Both the position numbers and the translations under genes were made by a program. This document shows positions 1-8,001 of a stretch of 64,000 nucleotides of DNA, piece after piece. The number at the start of each line of letters is the position of its first letter. Position 1 is the first letter of the stretch. Source of the DNA: Halomonas sp. CUBES01 (GTDB taxonomy: Bacteria; Pseudomonadota; Gammaproteobacteria; Pseudomonadales; Halomonadaceae); assembly GCF_020991005.1 (NCBI RefSeq), contig NZ_JAJLLW010000001.1, positions 186,001-250,000 on the forward strand, given 5' to 3'. The notes beneath the pieces are model-generated. The model searched no databases, was not told the origin of the DNA, and saw only the letters and a list, made by a program, of their open reading frames with translations.

Positions 1-982
1 GGTCGTTGAAGCCGGCGTAGATCGAGATGGGTTCGCCTTCGACGCCGTCGGTCCATAGCTGTTTGCCCATTCGTTCGCTGTTGTGGCTGATCAAGGCGTT
101 GGCCGCATCGAGAATCGCGCTGGTCGAGCGGTAGTTCTGCTCGAGGCGGACGGTGTGGGTCTGGGGAAATTCCTGCTCGAAGCGGCGGATGTTCTCGACC
201 TTGGCCCCGCGCCAGCCGTAGATCGACTGGTCGTCGTCGCCGACCACGGTCATCGGCGTTTGCATGCCGGTGAGCAGCTTCAGCCAGGCGTACTGGAGCG
301 TGTTGGTGTCCTGAAACTCGTCGACCAGCAGGTGACCGAAGCGCTCGCGATAGTGGGCCAGCAGCGCCGGGTTGTCGCGCAGCAGTTCCAGGCTCCTGAG
401 CAGTAGTTCGCCGAAGTCGACCAGCCCGCCGCGCTCGCAGGTGAGCTGATAGCGTTCATAGAGCTCGACCATCTGGCCCAGGTAGCCATCGCCGTCGACA
501 TTGACCTGATGGGGGCGCAGGCCCTCTTCCTTGCAGCCGGAAATGAACCCTTGCACCTGGCGCGGCGGGAAGCGTTCGTCGTCGATGGCGTAGTCTTTGA
601 GCAGCCGTTTGACCAGCCGCAGCTGGTCGTCGGCGTCGATGATCTGGAAGTGTTGCGGCAGCCGCGCATCCTGCCAGTGGGTACGCAGCAGGCGGTGGGA
701 AATCGAGTGGAAGGTGCCCACCCAGACATGGCGCAACGAGATACCCAGCAGCGCTTCCAGCCGGGTACGCATCTCGCGCGCGGCCTTGTTGGTGAAGGTT
801 ACCGCCAGCAGCGCGTAAGGCGACAGCCCCTCCGCCTGCATCAGCCAGGCAATACGGTGCACCAGCACCCGCGTTTTCCCAGAGCCCGCGCCTGCCAGTA
901 CCAACAGGTTGCCCTGAGGGGCGCTGACCGCTTCGCGCTGGTCGGAGTTGAGCTGATCGAGTATCGCCGTGACGTCGTCCAT
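1..982 (-). CDS. uvrD: DNA helicase II UvrD, 5' part (runs off the window start)
   Basis: This is the N-terminal 327 codons of an SF1 helicase that unwinds DNA in nucleotide-excision and mismatch repair. From ATG at 982 the reverse strand reads MDDVTAILDQLNSDQREAV, then Walker A GAGSGKT (residues 31-37), VTFTNKAAREM, Walker B LLVDEFQDTN, GDDDQSIYGWRGA and LEQNYRST. These are helicase motifs I to IV in the order known for UvrD/Rep/PcrA. The start MDDV plus the DEFQDTN and GDDDQSIYGWRG wording fit UvrD better than Rep. The C-terminal half lies outside the window. A LexA-like box lies 54 bp upstream, as expected for an SOS-controlled uvrD. Confidence 0.95.
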   Translation of the reverse strand, partial: MDDVTAILDQLNSDQREAVSAPQGNLLVLAGAGSGKTRVLVHRIAWLMQAEGLSPYALLAVTFTNKAAREMRTRLEALLGISLRHVWVGTFHSISHRLLRTHWQDARLPQHFQIIDADDQLRLVKRLLKDYAIDDERFPPRQVQGFISGCKEEGLRPHQVNVDGDGYLGQMVELYERYQLTCERGGLVDFGELLLRSLELLRDNPALLAHYRERFGHLLVDEFQDTNTLQYAWLKLLTGMQTPMTVVGDDDQSIYGWRGAKVENIRRFEQEFPQTHTVRLEQNYRSTSAILDAANALISHNSERMGKQLWTDGVEGEPISIYAGFND

Positions 983-1035
983 ATAAGCCGCTGCCGGGTC
1001 GAAAAATGGGCCGTCAGTTTAGCACAGCCAATGAA

Positions 1036-1051
1036 CTGGCTGTGTATACAG
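1036..1051. promoter_or_regulatory. LexA (SOS) box upstream of uvrD
   Basis: The 16-mer CTGGCTGTGTATACAG fits the gammaproteobacterial LexA consensus CTGT-N8-ACAG with one mismatch in the left arm. Read on the uvrD strand it is CTGTATACACAGCCAG, with the same degenerate CCAG end that I recall for the E. coli uvrD box. It sits about 54 bp before the uvrD start, where repressor would cover the promoter. LexA control of uvrD is established in E. coli; here it is inferred from the motif and its position. Confidence 0.6.
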
Positions 1052-1138
1052 GCATGGCATTTGCACGACTCAGTGCCGAGGGCAGGTCTCCGCGAGGGCG
1101 CTGTGAACCCATCCCTGGGCGCTACTTTCGCCATCTGA

Positions 1139-1185
1139 CCGCCATGGATGGCGGAAATGCCGGAAATGTCGGGAATATTTTCCGG
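1139..1185. other. Two adjacent hairpins between hexR and uvrD
   Basis: CCGCCATGGATGGCGG (1139-1154) is a short stem-loop. It is followed by a 7-bp stem CCGGAAA/TTTCCGG (1160-1185, 12-base loop). They lie just downstream of the hexR stop and upstream of the uvrD promoter region, both genes being read right to left. They may end hexR transcription, but no clear U-run follows, so the role is uncertain. Confidence 0.3.
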
Positions 1186-1228
1186 CCATGGCGAAAAACC
1201 CTCGCTTCAACCTGCCCTCGGACATGGG

Positions 1229-2083
1229 TTAGGAGTCTTCCGGGAAACGCAGCGAGTTAAGGCTCTTCTTCACCGACTTGAGCTGCTCGGCGAGTTTCGG
1301 GCCACGGGTCTTGGCGACGCCCACCGCCAGCACGTCGACCAGAACCAGATGCGCGATGCGCGAACTCATTGGGGTATAGATTTCGGTGTCTTCGTGCACA
1401 TCGATATACAGCGGCAGCGTGACTTCTTCGGCCAGCGGCGAGTCGCTGGGGCACAGGCCAATCACCGTCGCCCCCGCTTCCCTGGCCAGGCGAACGCTGG
1501 CCACCAGCGCCTTGGTGCGCCCGGTTTGCGAAATGGCCACCACCACATCGCCTTCCTTGAGCGTCACCGCCGACATGTTCTGCATGTGGGGGTCGGCATA
1601 GGCGGAGGTGGAAATCTGCAGGCGGAAAAACTTGTGCTGGGCGTCAAAGGCCACCGCCCCTGACGCGCCGAAACCGTAAAACTCGACGCGGTTGGCCATC
1701 GCCAGGGCATTGACGGCGCGGCCCAGGGCATCGTTGTCCAGGCGGTCGCGCACCGAGAGCAGCGTGCCCACCGTCGAGTCAAAAATGCTGTGGGAGAACT
1801 CGGCGACCGAGTCGCTATCGTTCATCGAGAACTGGGCAAACTGGCTGCCGGTGGCCAGCATCTGCGCTAGCTGCAATTTAAAATCCTGGAAACCGTTGCA
1901 GCCCAGGGCGCGGCAGAATCGCACCACCGTTGGCTCGCTGACCTTCGCCTCGGTGGCGAGATCGACAATCCGCATGTGGATGACTTCTTCCGGATTGCGC
2001 AGGACAAACCGTGCCACTTTCTGCTCGGAGCGTCGAAAGTGCTCCATGCGGCGTCTCATTTCATCAAACAGGGCGCGACTCAC
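1229..2083 (-). CDS. hexR: MurR/RpiR-family transcriptional regulator, HexR-like
   Basis: The 284-residue protein has an N-terminal RpiR-type helix-turn-helix (residues about 1-77, with VSEPTVVRFCRALGCNGF at 48-65) and a C-terminal SIS sugar-phosphate domain (about 125-260, with FYGFGASGAVAFDAQHKFFR and AISQTGRTKALV). Both parts resemble Pseudomonas HexR, including the phrase DVLAVGV near the end. HexR senses 2-keto-3-deoxy-6-phosphogluconate and represses Entner-Doudoroff and glucose genes. None of those genes is adjacent here, so any control is exerted at a distance. HexR rather than another RpiR member is a confident guess based on recalled sequence similarity. Confidence 0.8.
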   Translation of the reverse strand: MSRALFDEMRRRMEHFRRSEQKVARFVLRNPEEVIHMRIVDLATEAKVSEPTVVRFCRALGCNGFQDFKLQLAQMLATGSQFAQFSMNDSDSVAEFSHSIFDSTVGTLLSVRDRLDNDALGRAVNALAMANRVEFYGFGASGAVAFDAQHKFFRLQISTSAYADPHMQNMSAVTLKEGDVVVAISQTGRTKALVASVRLAREAGATVIGLCPSDSPLAEEVTLPLYIDVHEDTEIYTPMSSRIAHLVLVDVLAVGVAKTRGPKLAEQLKSVKKSLNSLRFPEDS

Positions 2084-2336
2084 GTGTGGCTCCTTTAATC
2101 AAGCGGCGTAGCGTTATGTGCCAGGCGTGCGCCCAGTATGCCTGAGTGACGCACTGAATGGGCAATCATTGTATTGCGCCTGGGTGGACGGCAGCGGCGC
2201 CAGACGGTTGTTTCTCGAGCTGGTCATCATTTTGTCAAGTAGGCTATAGTAAAAAATGAAGTGCCGCACTGCATCATCCAACAGTCGTCACCGATGCAGG
2301 TGGACGAAGGCATATTCACCTGGAGGAACGTCGATC

Positions 2337-2555
2337 ATGCGAAACGTCGAACGGATCACCTCGTTCAAGAGCGAATTGCTCGATATTTTCATGAGCATGG
2401 AAGTGGACGAACACGCCGAGCGCCGTCGTAGCGCCGCACAACGTAATCTGCGCGCACGGCGGGGGATAGAGCTGCACCGGGAGTTTCAACAGCTGTCGCG
2501 GGATATCGCCCCCTTGCCGGACGCAGACGAACGGCAAGAGAGCGAACTGCACTGA
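2337..2555 (+). CDS. Small basic hypothetical protein
   Basis: ATG at 2337 follows a good ribosome-binding site (TGGAGGAACG) and opens a 72-residue highly charged protein starting MRNVERITSFKSELLDIF. An in-frame start further upstream at 2256 has no comparable site. There is no signal peptide or membrane segment. The arginine-rich middle (ERRRSAAQRNLRARRGIELHRE) is predicted helical. It loosely recalls the small Pseudomonas PA3496-like proteins, which share an ARRxIE-type motif, but I cannot establish the family. It is divergent from hexR, with 253 bp between them, and tail-to-tail with the sodium symporter. Function is unknown. Confidence 0.55.
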   Translation: MRNVERITSFKSELLDIFMSMEVDEHAERRRSAAQRNLRARRGIELHREFQQLSRDIAPLPDADERQESELH

Positions 2556-2664
2556 ACTGATCAACCTCCCCAACGGCCAGACGGCTTGACCGGCCGGGCC
2601 GTTGCAGGAACGCTCATCAAGGCGCGCAGCGCCCTGCGCCAAGCAGGGCACGAGTGGCCGGTGG

Positions 2665-4008
2665 TTAGAGAATGCCGGCCAGGAAGACCGCAATCACGCC
2701 AATCGGCGCGATAAAGCGCGCGACGATATTCCAGACGCTGAGCCCTGTTGCGGACAGCGCCAGTTCCTGCTCGACGCTCTTGCGATCCAGGCACCACGCG
2801 ACAAACACGACGGCACCGAGGCCGGTAAGCGGCAGCAAAATTTTCGCGGTGAAGGTATCCAGCAAGTCGAAGATGTTCAGTCCGAAGAACAAGACATCCG
2901 ACCATAGGTTGAACGACAGCAGCGCTGCGACACCCAATAGCCACACCACAATGCCGCTGACCAGCGTCGCGGGAACCCGTGACAGCGAGGTGCGCTCTTC
3001 AAGCATCTCCACTGTGGGTTCCAGCAGCGAAATCGCCGAGGTCAGCGCGGCAAACGTCAGCAGCAGGAAGAACATCAGCCCGAGTACGACACCGCCGGTC
3101 ATATTGCCAAACGCGATAGGCAGGGTGACGAAGATCAGCCCCGGGCCTTCGCCAGCGCTCAAGCCATTGGCAAACACGATGGGGAAAATCGCCAGACCGG
3201 CCAGCAGCGCAATGGCGGTGTCAATAATGATGACCGTGCGTGCCGTGCTCAGCAGGTTGACGTCTTCGCCCAGGTACGAGCCGTAGGCCATCATGATGCC
3301 CATGCCCAGCGAGAGCGTGAAGAACGCCTGGCCCATGGCGGCCAGCACCACACCGCCGTCCAGCGCGCTCCAGTCGGGGCTGAACATGAACGCCAGCGTT
3401 TCGCCGAAGTGGCCGGTGGTCATCCCATAACCCACCAGAATCAGCATTAAAATGACCAGGGCGGGCATCAGCGAGCGCACGGCGCTCTCCAGCCCCTTGG
3501 TCACGCCGCGGGCCACAATGCCGATGACCAGCAGCATGAAGGCGCTATGCCAGAGCAGCAGCGTGCCGGGGCTGGCCAGCATGCCGTTAAAGATCGCGCC
3601 AATGCTGTCGGCATCCTGGCCGCTGAAGGTGCCAATCACTGAACTCAGCGTATAGTTGAGCGACCAGCCGCCAATCACGCTGTAGAACGACAGGATCAGA
3701 AAACCGGCGAGAACGCCGCTGATACCGACCAGCGCCCACCCCTGGGACTTTCCACTTTTCCTGGCCAGTTCGCGCATACTGTCGATGGGATTTTTCTGGC
3801 CGCGCCGACCGATCATCCATTCAGACAGTAGAATCGGCACGCCCACCAATGCCACGCAGGCAAGGTAGACCAGCACGAAGGCTGCACCGCCGCTTTCCCC
3901 GACCAGATATGAGAAGCGCCATATATTCCCGAGGCCCACCGCAGAGCCTGCGGCGGCGAGCACAAAGGCCATTTTTGATGACCACTGTGCATGTGCAAGT
4001 TTTGCCAT
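2665..4008 (-). CDS. Sodium-dependent transporter of the NSS (SNF) family
   Basis: This 447-residue inner-membrane protein begins with the NSS first transmembrane signature, GSAVGLGNIWRFSYL at residues about 21-35, which forms the sodium and substrate sites in LeuT and MhsT. About eleven to twelve hydrophobic segments follow, including the GMGIMMAYGSYLG segment of helix 6. Bacterial members of this size import amino acids such as tryptophan or other hydrophobic residues with sodium. The substrate cannot be read from the sequence. The gene stands alone between the small protein and the DUF72 gene. Confidence 0.88.
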   Translation of the reverse strand: MAKLAHAQWSSKMAFVLAAAGSAVGLGNIWRFSYLVGESGGAAFVLVYLACVALVGVPILLSEWMIGRRGQKNPIDSMRELARKSGKSQGWALVGISGVLAGFLILSFYSVIGGWSLNYTLSSVIGTFSGQDADSIGAIFNGMLASPGTLLLWHSAFMLLVIGIVARGVTKGLESAVRSLMPALVILMLILVGYGMTTGHFGETLAFMFSPDWSALDGGVVLAAMGQAFFTLSLGMGIMMAYGSYLGEDVNLLSTARTVIIIDTAIALLAGLAIFPIVFANGLSAGEGPGLIFVTLPIAFGNMTGGVVLGLMFFLLLTFAALTSAISLLEPTVEMLEERTSLSRVPATLVSGIVVWLLGVAALLSFNLWSDVLFFGLNIFDLLDTFTAKILLPLTGLGAVVFVAWCLDRKSVEQELALSATGLSVWNIVARFIAPIGVIAVFLAGIL

Positions 4009-4171
4009 ACATCACCTGTTAATTAATTGATTGTAATGAGTCGTTGTCGGCGCGTTGCACCGCGTTTCGAAAGCAGCATGGGCAGAGGATTGCCCGCGTG
4101 ATGTTTCGAAAGTACGCGCAATTTATCCGATCAGTGGCGTGCATGCCAGTCAGCTGCTCCAAAAAGCCGGG

Positions 4172-5026
4172 TCAAAACAGTTGGCTCTGCTTCTCATCCG
4201 CAAAGTCACCCAGGGGCGGCAGCGGGGTGTGCGCCCGGAGGTCGTTATACAGCCGGCGGGCGAGGCTGGGGGACTCTCGGTTATCGGCAGTATGCACAAA
4301 TAAAAAAGGGGTTTTCCCCTGATTTATCCACAGGGAGAGCTGCGATTTCCAGGCGTTGAAATAATCAATGTTGATCGTTTTGTCAACATGCCCGATAAAA
4401 CGAATCACAGGATGATTCGCTGTTGAAAGCACGTGTAATGGGACTTTCGGCTTTTCCTGCTGGGCATGGGCAAGGCCTGGATAGCCATCTGCCGAGGTCG
4501 AGAACAGCGGGCGCACATCGAGCATCACGCGGTTCGCCCGATAAGTTATCAACAATCGGTTAAGGGCCTTCTCGGCCGCGCCCTTGTGGAAAAACTCAGG
4601 GTGGCGGATCTCCACCGCGCAGGCGAGATGGGTGGGCCAGGCGGCCAGCAAGGCTTCCAACTTGGGCAGTTCATCCGGGCCAAAGTCGCGCGGTAATTGA
4701 ACCATGGTGGGACCCAGACGATCGTGAAGCGGCGCGAGGGCGGCTAAAAACGCCCAGGCATCCTCGAGGCGCGTCAGCCGCTGGTCGTGGGTGACGCTGG
4801 CCGGCAGCTTGAAGCAGAATCGAAAGTGCGCGGGTGCCTGGCGTGCCCAGGCGGCCACCGTTTCCGGCTTGGGCGCACCGCTGTAGAAGGTGGTGTTGCC
4901 TTCGACGCTGGTAAACACCGCCGCATAATCGCTGAGCAGTTCGGTCTTGGCGTGGCGCGGATAAAGCGTGCCCTGCCAGTCCTGGTTGGACCACATGGGC
5001 AAGCCGATATAGAGCGGGCACGTCAT
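4172..5026 (-). CDS. DUF72 (YecE-like) protein
   Basis: The 284-residue protein has the DUF72 TIM-barrel pattern: YIGLPMWSNQDWQGTLYP at the N-terminus, NTTFYSGAPKPETVAAWA, FRFCFKLPASVTHDQRL, LGPTMVQLPRDFGP and VEIRHPEFF. Family members such as E. coli YecE are cytosolic and have no firmly established reaction. It lies 162 bp downstream of the symporter start on the same strand, apparently as its own unit. The identity as DUF72 is confident; the function is not known. Confidence 0.85.
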   Translation of the reverse strand: MTCPLYIGLPMWSNQDWQGTLYPRHAKTELLSDYAAVFTSVEGNTTFYSGAPKPETVAAWARQAPAHFRFCFKLPASVTHDQRLTRLEDAWAFLAALAPLHDRLGPTMVQLPRDFGPDELPKLEALLAAWPTHLACAVEIRHPEFFHKGAAEKALNRLLITYRANRVMLDVRPLFSTSADGYPGLAHAQQEKPKVPLHVLSTANHPVIRFIGHVDKTINIDYFNAWKSQLSLWINQGKTPFLFVHTADNRESPSLARRLYNDLRAHTPLPPLGDFADEKQSQLF

Positions 5027-5232
5027 GGTGTGAAGCCTGCCTCAAGGAAGATGGCCGCTTAATGTAGCAGCCGGGCGGTTAACGTCCCAGTGCTTGTCCG
5101 GCGGGCAAGGTGCTCTGATGGCATTTTGATGAAGCTATGGGCGGAAAATATACAATTATCGGCAAAACAGGCGCGTTACTATCGTATCAAGCTCTTGCTT
5201 ACCCGGTTCCCATTGCTTCCAAGGAGCGCACC

Positions 5233-6630
5233 ATGAGCGCAGCGCACGTCAGCAGCGACGACATTCGCGATCAATTTTCCAAGGCCATGTCGGCCATGTA
5301 CCAGCAGGAAGTCCCGCAGTACAGTGCCCTGCTGTCGCTGGTCGCCTCGGTGAACGAGGCGGTGCTGGCCGCGTCGCCGGCGCTGCGTGAGACGCTCGAC
5401 GCGCATGGCGAGTTGGCCCGCCTCGACGTGGAGCGACACGGGGCGATTCGCGTCGGCACGCCCAAGGAGCTTACGCTGCTGCGGCGCATGTTCGCGGTGA
5501 TGGGCATGCTGCCCGTCGGCTACTACGATCTGGCACCTGCCGGCGTGCCGGTTCACTCCACGGCGTTCCGCCCGGTCGACGATGCGGCGCTGTCGCGCAA
5601 CCCTTTTCGGATCTTCACGTCGCTGCTGCGCCTGGAACTGATCGAGGATCCCGAGCTGCGCCAGCGGGCTCGCGAGATTCTGGATGCACGGCGTATCGTG
5701 ACCCCGCAGGCCGAGGCGTTGATTGAAACCTTCGAGCGTCAGGGCGGGCTAGACGCCGAGCAGGCGGCGCAGTTTGTCGATCAGGCGCTGAAAACGTTTC
5801 GCTGGCACGACCAGGCCACGGTCGATCTGGGAACCTATCAGCGTCTGCAGCAGGCGCACCGCCTGATTGCCGATGTAGTGTGCTTCAAGGGGCCGCATAT
5901 CAACCACCTGACCCCGCGCACCCTGGATATCGACGAGGTACAGCGGCGCATGCCCCAGGTGGGCATCGATCCCAAGGCGATTATCGAAGGGCCGCCGCGT
6001 CGTCGGTGCCCTATTCTGCTGCGCCAGACCAGCTTCAAGGCGCTGGAAGAGCCGATTGCGTTTGCCGATGCTGCCCAGGGCCACCACACGGCGCGCTTTG
6101 GCGAAATCGAGCAGCGCGGCATCGCGCTCACCCACACAGGCCGTGCGCTGTACGACCGCTTGCTTGGCGAGGCGAAACAGGCTGCGGAGGCGGATAACGC
6201 CGCGCACCAGGCCCGTTTAGCGGCGGTGTTTGACGCCTTTCCGGATGACGAAGCGACGCTCCGGCGCGAAGGGTTGGCGTTTTTCCACTACCACGCGGTA
6301 CCTGGTGCACAAGTGGCCGAGCCGGTCGATGAAGGTGACGTTGAGCGGTTGATGGCGCAAGGCGCGCTGACCGCCACGCCGATGACCTACGAGGACTTTC
6401 TGCCGGTCAGCGCGGCGGGCATTTTCCAGTCGAACCTGGGTGACAACGGCCAAAGCGGCTACGCTCAGGATGCCAACCAGCAGCAATTCGAGCAGGCGCT
6501 CGGCGTGCCGGTCACCGATGAAGTCGCCCTCTACGCCAAGCGCCAGCAGGCATCGCTCGAGCAGGCGCTGGCGCAGTTAGCTGGAAATGGTGGTGCGAAT
6601 GAGCCGGGCTTTTTCCAGCAGCAGCGGTAA
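5233..6630 (+). CDS. hglS: 2-oxoadipate dioxygenase/decarboxylase (DUF1338, HglS/YdcJ family)
   Basis: The 465-residue protein belongs to the DUF1338 VOC-like family, whose P. putida member HglS converts 2-oxoadipate, oxygen and water to D-2-hydroxyglutarate in D-lysine and pipecolate breakdown. The expected iron ligands are present: His69 in ERHGAIRVGTPKEL, His225 in GPHINHLTPRT, and a glutamate at 291-293 in FGEIEQRG. ATG 5233 is chosen because AAGGAGCGC precedes it closely; the upstream in-frame start at 5137 lacks a ribosome-binding site. Other lysine genes are absent nearby. Its 3' end overlaps the convergent IclR gene by 54 bp. Confidence 0.85.
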   Translation: MSAAHVSSDDIRDQFSKAMSAMYQQEVPQYSALLSLVASVNEAVLAASPALRETLDAHGELARLDVERHGAIRVGTPKELTLLRRMFAVMGMLPVGYYDLAPAGVPVHSTAFRPVDDAALSRNPFRIFTSLLRLELIEDPELRQRAREILDARRIVTPQAEALIETFERQGGLDAEQAAQFVDQALKTFRWHDQATVDLGTYQRLQQAHRLIADVVCFKGPHINHLTPRTLDIDEVQRRMPQVGIDPKAIIEGPPRRRCPILLRQTSFKALEEPIAFADAAQGHHTARFGEIEQRGIALTHTGRALYDRLLGEAKQAAEADNAAHQARLAAVFDAFPDDEATLRREGLAFFHYHAVPGAQVAEPVDEGDVERLMAQGALTATPMTYEDFLPVSAAGIFQSNLGDNGQSGYAQDANQQQFEQALGVPVTDEVALYAKRQQASLEQALAQLAGNGGANEPGFFQQQR

Positions 6631-7371
6631 GTGTCGTTCCATCAGCGTTTCAAGATCGACCCGAGCGGCATTGGTGCTGATGTTGATGGCGCCCAGGAGC
6701 TTGTCGTTGGCATCGAAGGCGGGCACGGCCAATGACCGCAGGCCCGGATCGAGCTCCTGATCGGCAACGGCGTAGCCTTGCTCACGCACCTTGCCAATGC
6801 ACTGCTTGAGGTCGTCTTTTTGGGTAATGGTCTTGTCGGTGTAGCGGGTTAACGTCAGCCGTTCGAGGTAGGCGTCGAGTTCGGCGTCGGGAAGCTGAGC
6901 GAGTAAAACCCGACCCATCGACGTGTGGGCGGCGGGTAGCCGTGTGCCCACCGACAGGGTAATGCCCATCAGGCGATGCGGGGCGGCAGAGCGGGCCACG
7001 TAGGTGATATCGTCGCCATCCAGGACGGCAAGCGAAGAGGACTCACCGCTCTCTTGGGTAATATCTTCCAGATACTGCTGAATGACGCTGCGGTAGTCAT
7101 TGGCCGACAAAAAGGCATAGCCAAGCTGCAGCACGCGCGGCGCCAGCTCAAAGTAGCGCTGCTGCTTGCGTACGTAGCCCAATGCGTGCAGCGTCAGCAG
7201 GAAGCGTCGCGCCTTGGCGCGATTCATGCCGGTGCGCGAGGCCACTTCGCTCAATGTCATCCGCGGGTGCGCATCGTCAAACGCCAGGATGACGTCCAGA
7301 CCGCTGGCAAGCGCGGTGACAAAATCGCGGTCATCGGGATCGAGTTTGTCTTCCTGAGCCGTTGCGTCCAT
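6577..7371 (-). CDS. IclR-family regulator, PcaR/PobR-like
   Basis: This is an IclR-type regulator of 264 residues from ATG 7371. It has a winged helix-turn-helix near residues 15-75 (MTLSEVASRTGMNRAKARRFLLTL) and an IclR effector domain containing RLPAAHTSMGRVLLA and DPGLRSLAVPAFD, close in wording to PcaR/PcaU/PobR proteins of protocatechuate and 4-hydroxybenzoate catabolism. A longer reading begins at a TTG inside the palindrome at 7420-7436, which argues against it. It is the only IclR regulator in the window, is divergent from aroQ, and carries a GTTCG-N5-CGAAC site at its own promoter. I infer it is the PcaR-like master regulator of the pca genes. Confidence 0.8.
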   Translation of the reverse strand: MDATAQEDKLDPDDRDFVTALASGLDVILAFDDAHPRMTLSEVASRTGMNRAKARRFLLTLHALGYVRKQQRYFELAPRVLQLGYAFLSANDYRSVIQQYLEDITQESGESSSLAVLDGDDITYVARSAAPHRLMGITLSVGTRLPAAHTSMGRVLLAQLPDAELDAYLERLTLTRYTDKTITQKDDLKQCIGKVREQGYAVADQELDPGLRSLAVPAFDANDKLLGAINISTNAARVDLETLMERHLPLLLEKARLIRTTISS

Positions 7372-7419
7372 GGGGTCGATAGGCCATTCAGAGGGATTTA
7401 ACCGCGCAATATAACACGC

Positions 7420-7436
7420 TGTTCGAATAACGAACA
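7420..7436. promoter_or_regulatory. PcaR-type palindrome, site A (before the IclR gene)
   Basis: TGTTCG-AATAA-CGAACA is a perfect inverted repeat with 6-bp arms. It lies 49 bp before the chosen start of the IclR gene and 111 bp before aroQ. The same architecture occurs before pcaB and pcaI, and with mismatches before a TRAP operon and a porin. It matches the GTTCG-N5-CGnAC form I recall for P. putida PcaR. Autoregulation is inferred. Confidence 0.65.
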
Positions 7437-7547
7437 AATGAGCACGTTTGCACCTCCCGACGGATAACGTCGTATTAATAACACGTTATAATGGCTATAC
7501 GAGTTTATACATGATGACGACGTGGTGCTGAGAAAGGATATCAATCA

Positions 7548-7991
7548 ATGAGTCAGCCAAAAGTAACGGTACTTCATGGCCCCAACCTGAACCTTCTAGG
7601 GGTTCGCCAGCCCGATGTGTACGGGTATGAAACGCTGGACGATGTGAACAACGCCTTGCGCAACACCGCGATCATGACGGGCTGGGAAATCAACTGTTTT
7701 CAGAGCAACCATGAAGGCGAACTGATCGACGCGATTCATGCGGCGCGCCTCGATGGAACCCTGGCCATCATCATCAACCCGGCTGCCTATACCCATACGT
7801 CCGTTGCTATCCTGGATGCGCTCAATGCCTTTGAAGGCAAGGTGATCGAGGTGCACATTTCCAATGTCCATAAGCGTGAAAGCTTTCGGCATCATTCCTA
7901 TGTATCGCTGCGTGCCGATGGGGTCATTGCAGGCCTTGGCACCCAGGGCTATCAAGCGGCGCTGGACGCTATCCTGGCATCAACCGAGTAG
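7548..7991 (+). CDS. aroQ: Type II 3-dehydroquinate dehydratase
   Basis: This 147-residue protein is the usual length for the type II enzyme, which interconverts 3-dehydroquinate and 3-dehydroshikimate as a dodecamer. Visible motifs are HGPNLNLLG (10-18), the catalytic Tyr25 in [16 protein letters not shown], the [12 protein letters not shown] loop, and [17 protein letters not shown] with the catalytic histidine and arginine. ATG 7548 follows AGAAAGGATATCAATCA. A TATAAT hexamer lies at 7497-7502. Its place beside the shikimate dehydrogenase and QuiC genes suggests a catabolic role (QuiB function) in quinate use, though it could also serve aromatic biosynthesis. Confidence 0.93.
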   Translation: MSQPKVTVLHGPNLNLLGVRQPDVYGYETLDDVNNALRNTAIMTGWEINCFQSNHEGELIDAIHAARLDGTLAIIINPAAYTHTSVAILDALNAFEGKVIEVHISNVHKRESFRHHSYVSLRADGVIAGLGTQGYQAALDAILASTE

Positions 7992-8001
7992 CCGCCAGTC
8001 G

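Noticed and set aside
1042..1051. Shorter CTGT-N4-ACAG repeat within the uvrD upstream region as a separate operator
   Set aside because: It is part of the 16-bp LexA-like element and its spacing fits no regulator I can name.
7372..7437. Longer start of the IclR gene at TTG 7437
   Set aside because: The added 22 codons cover the regulatory palindrome and have no ribosome-binding site at a suitable distance.
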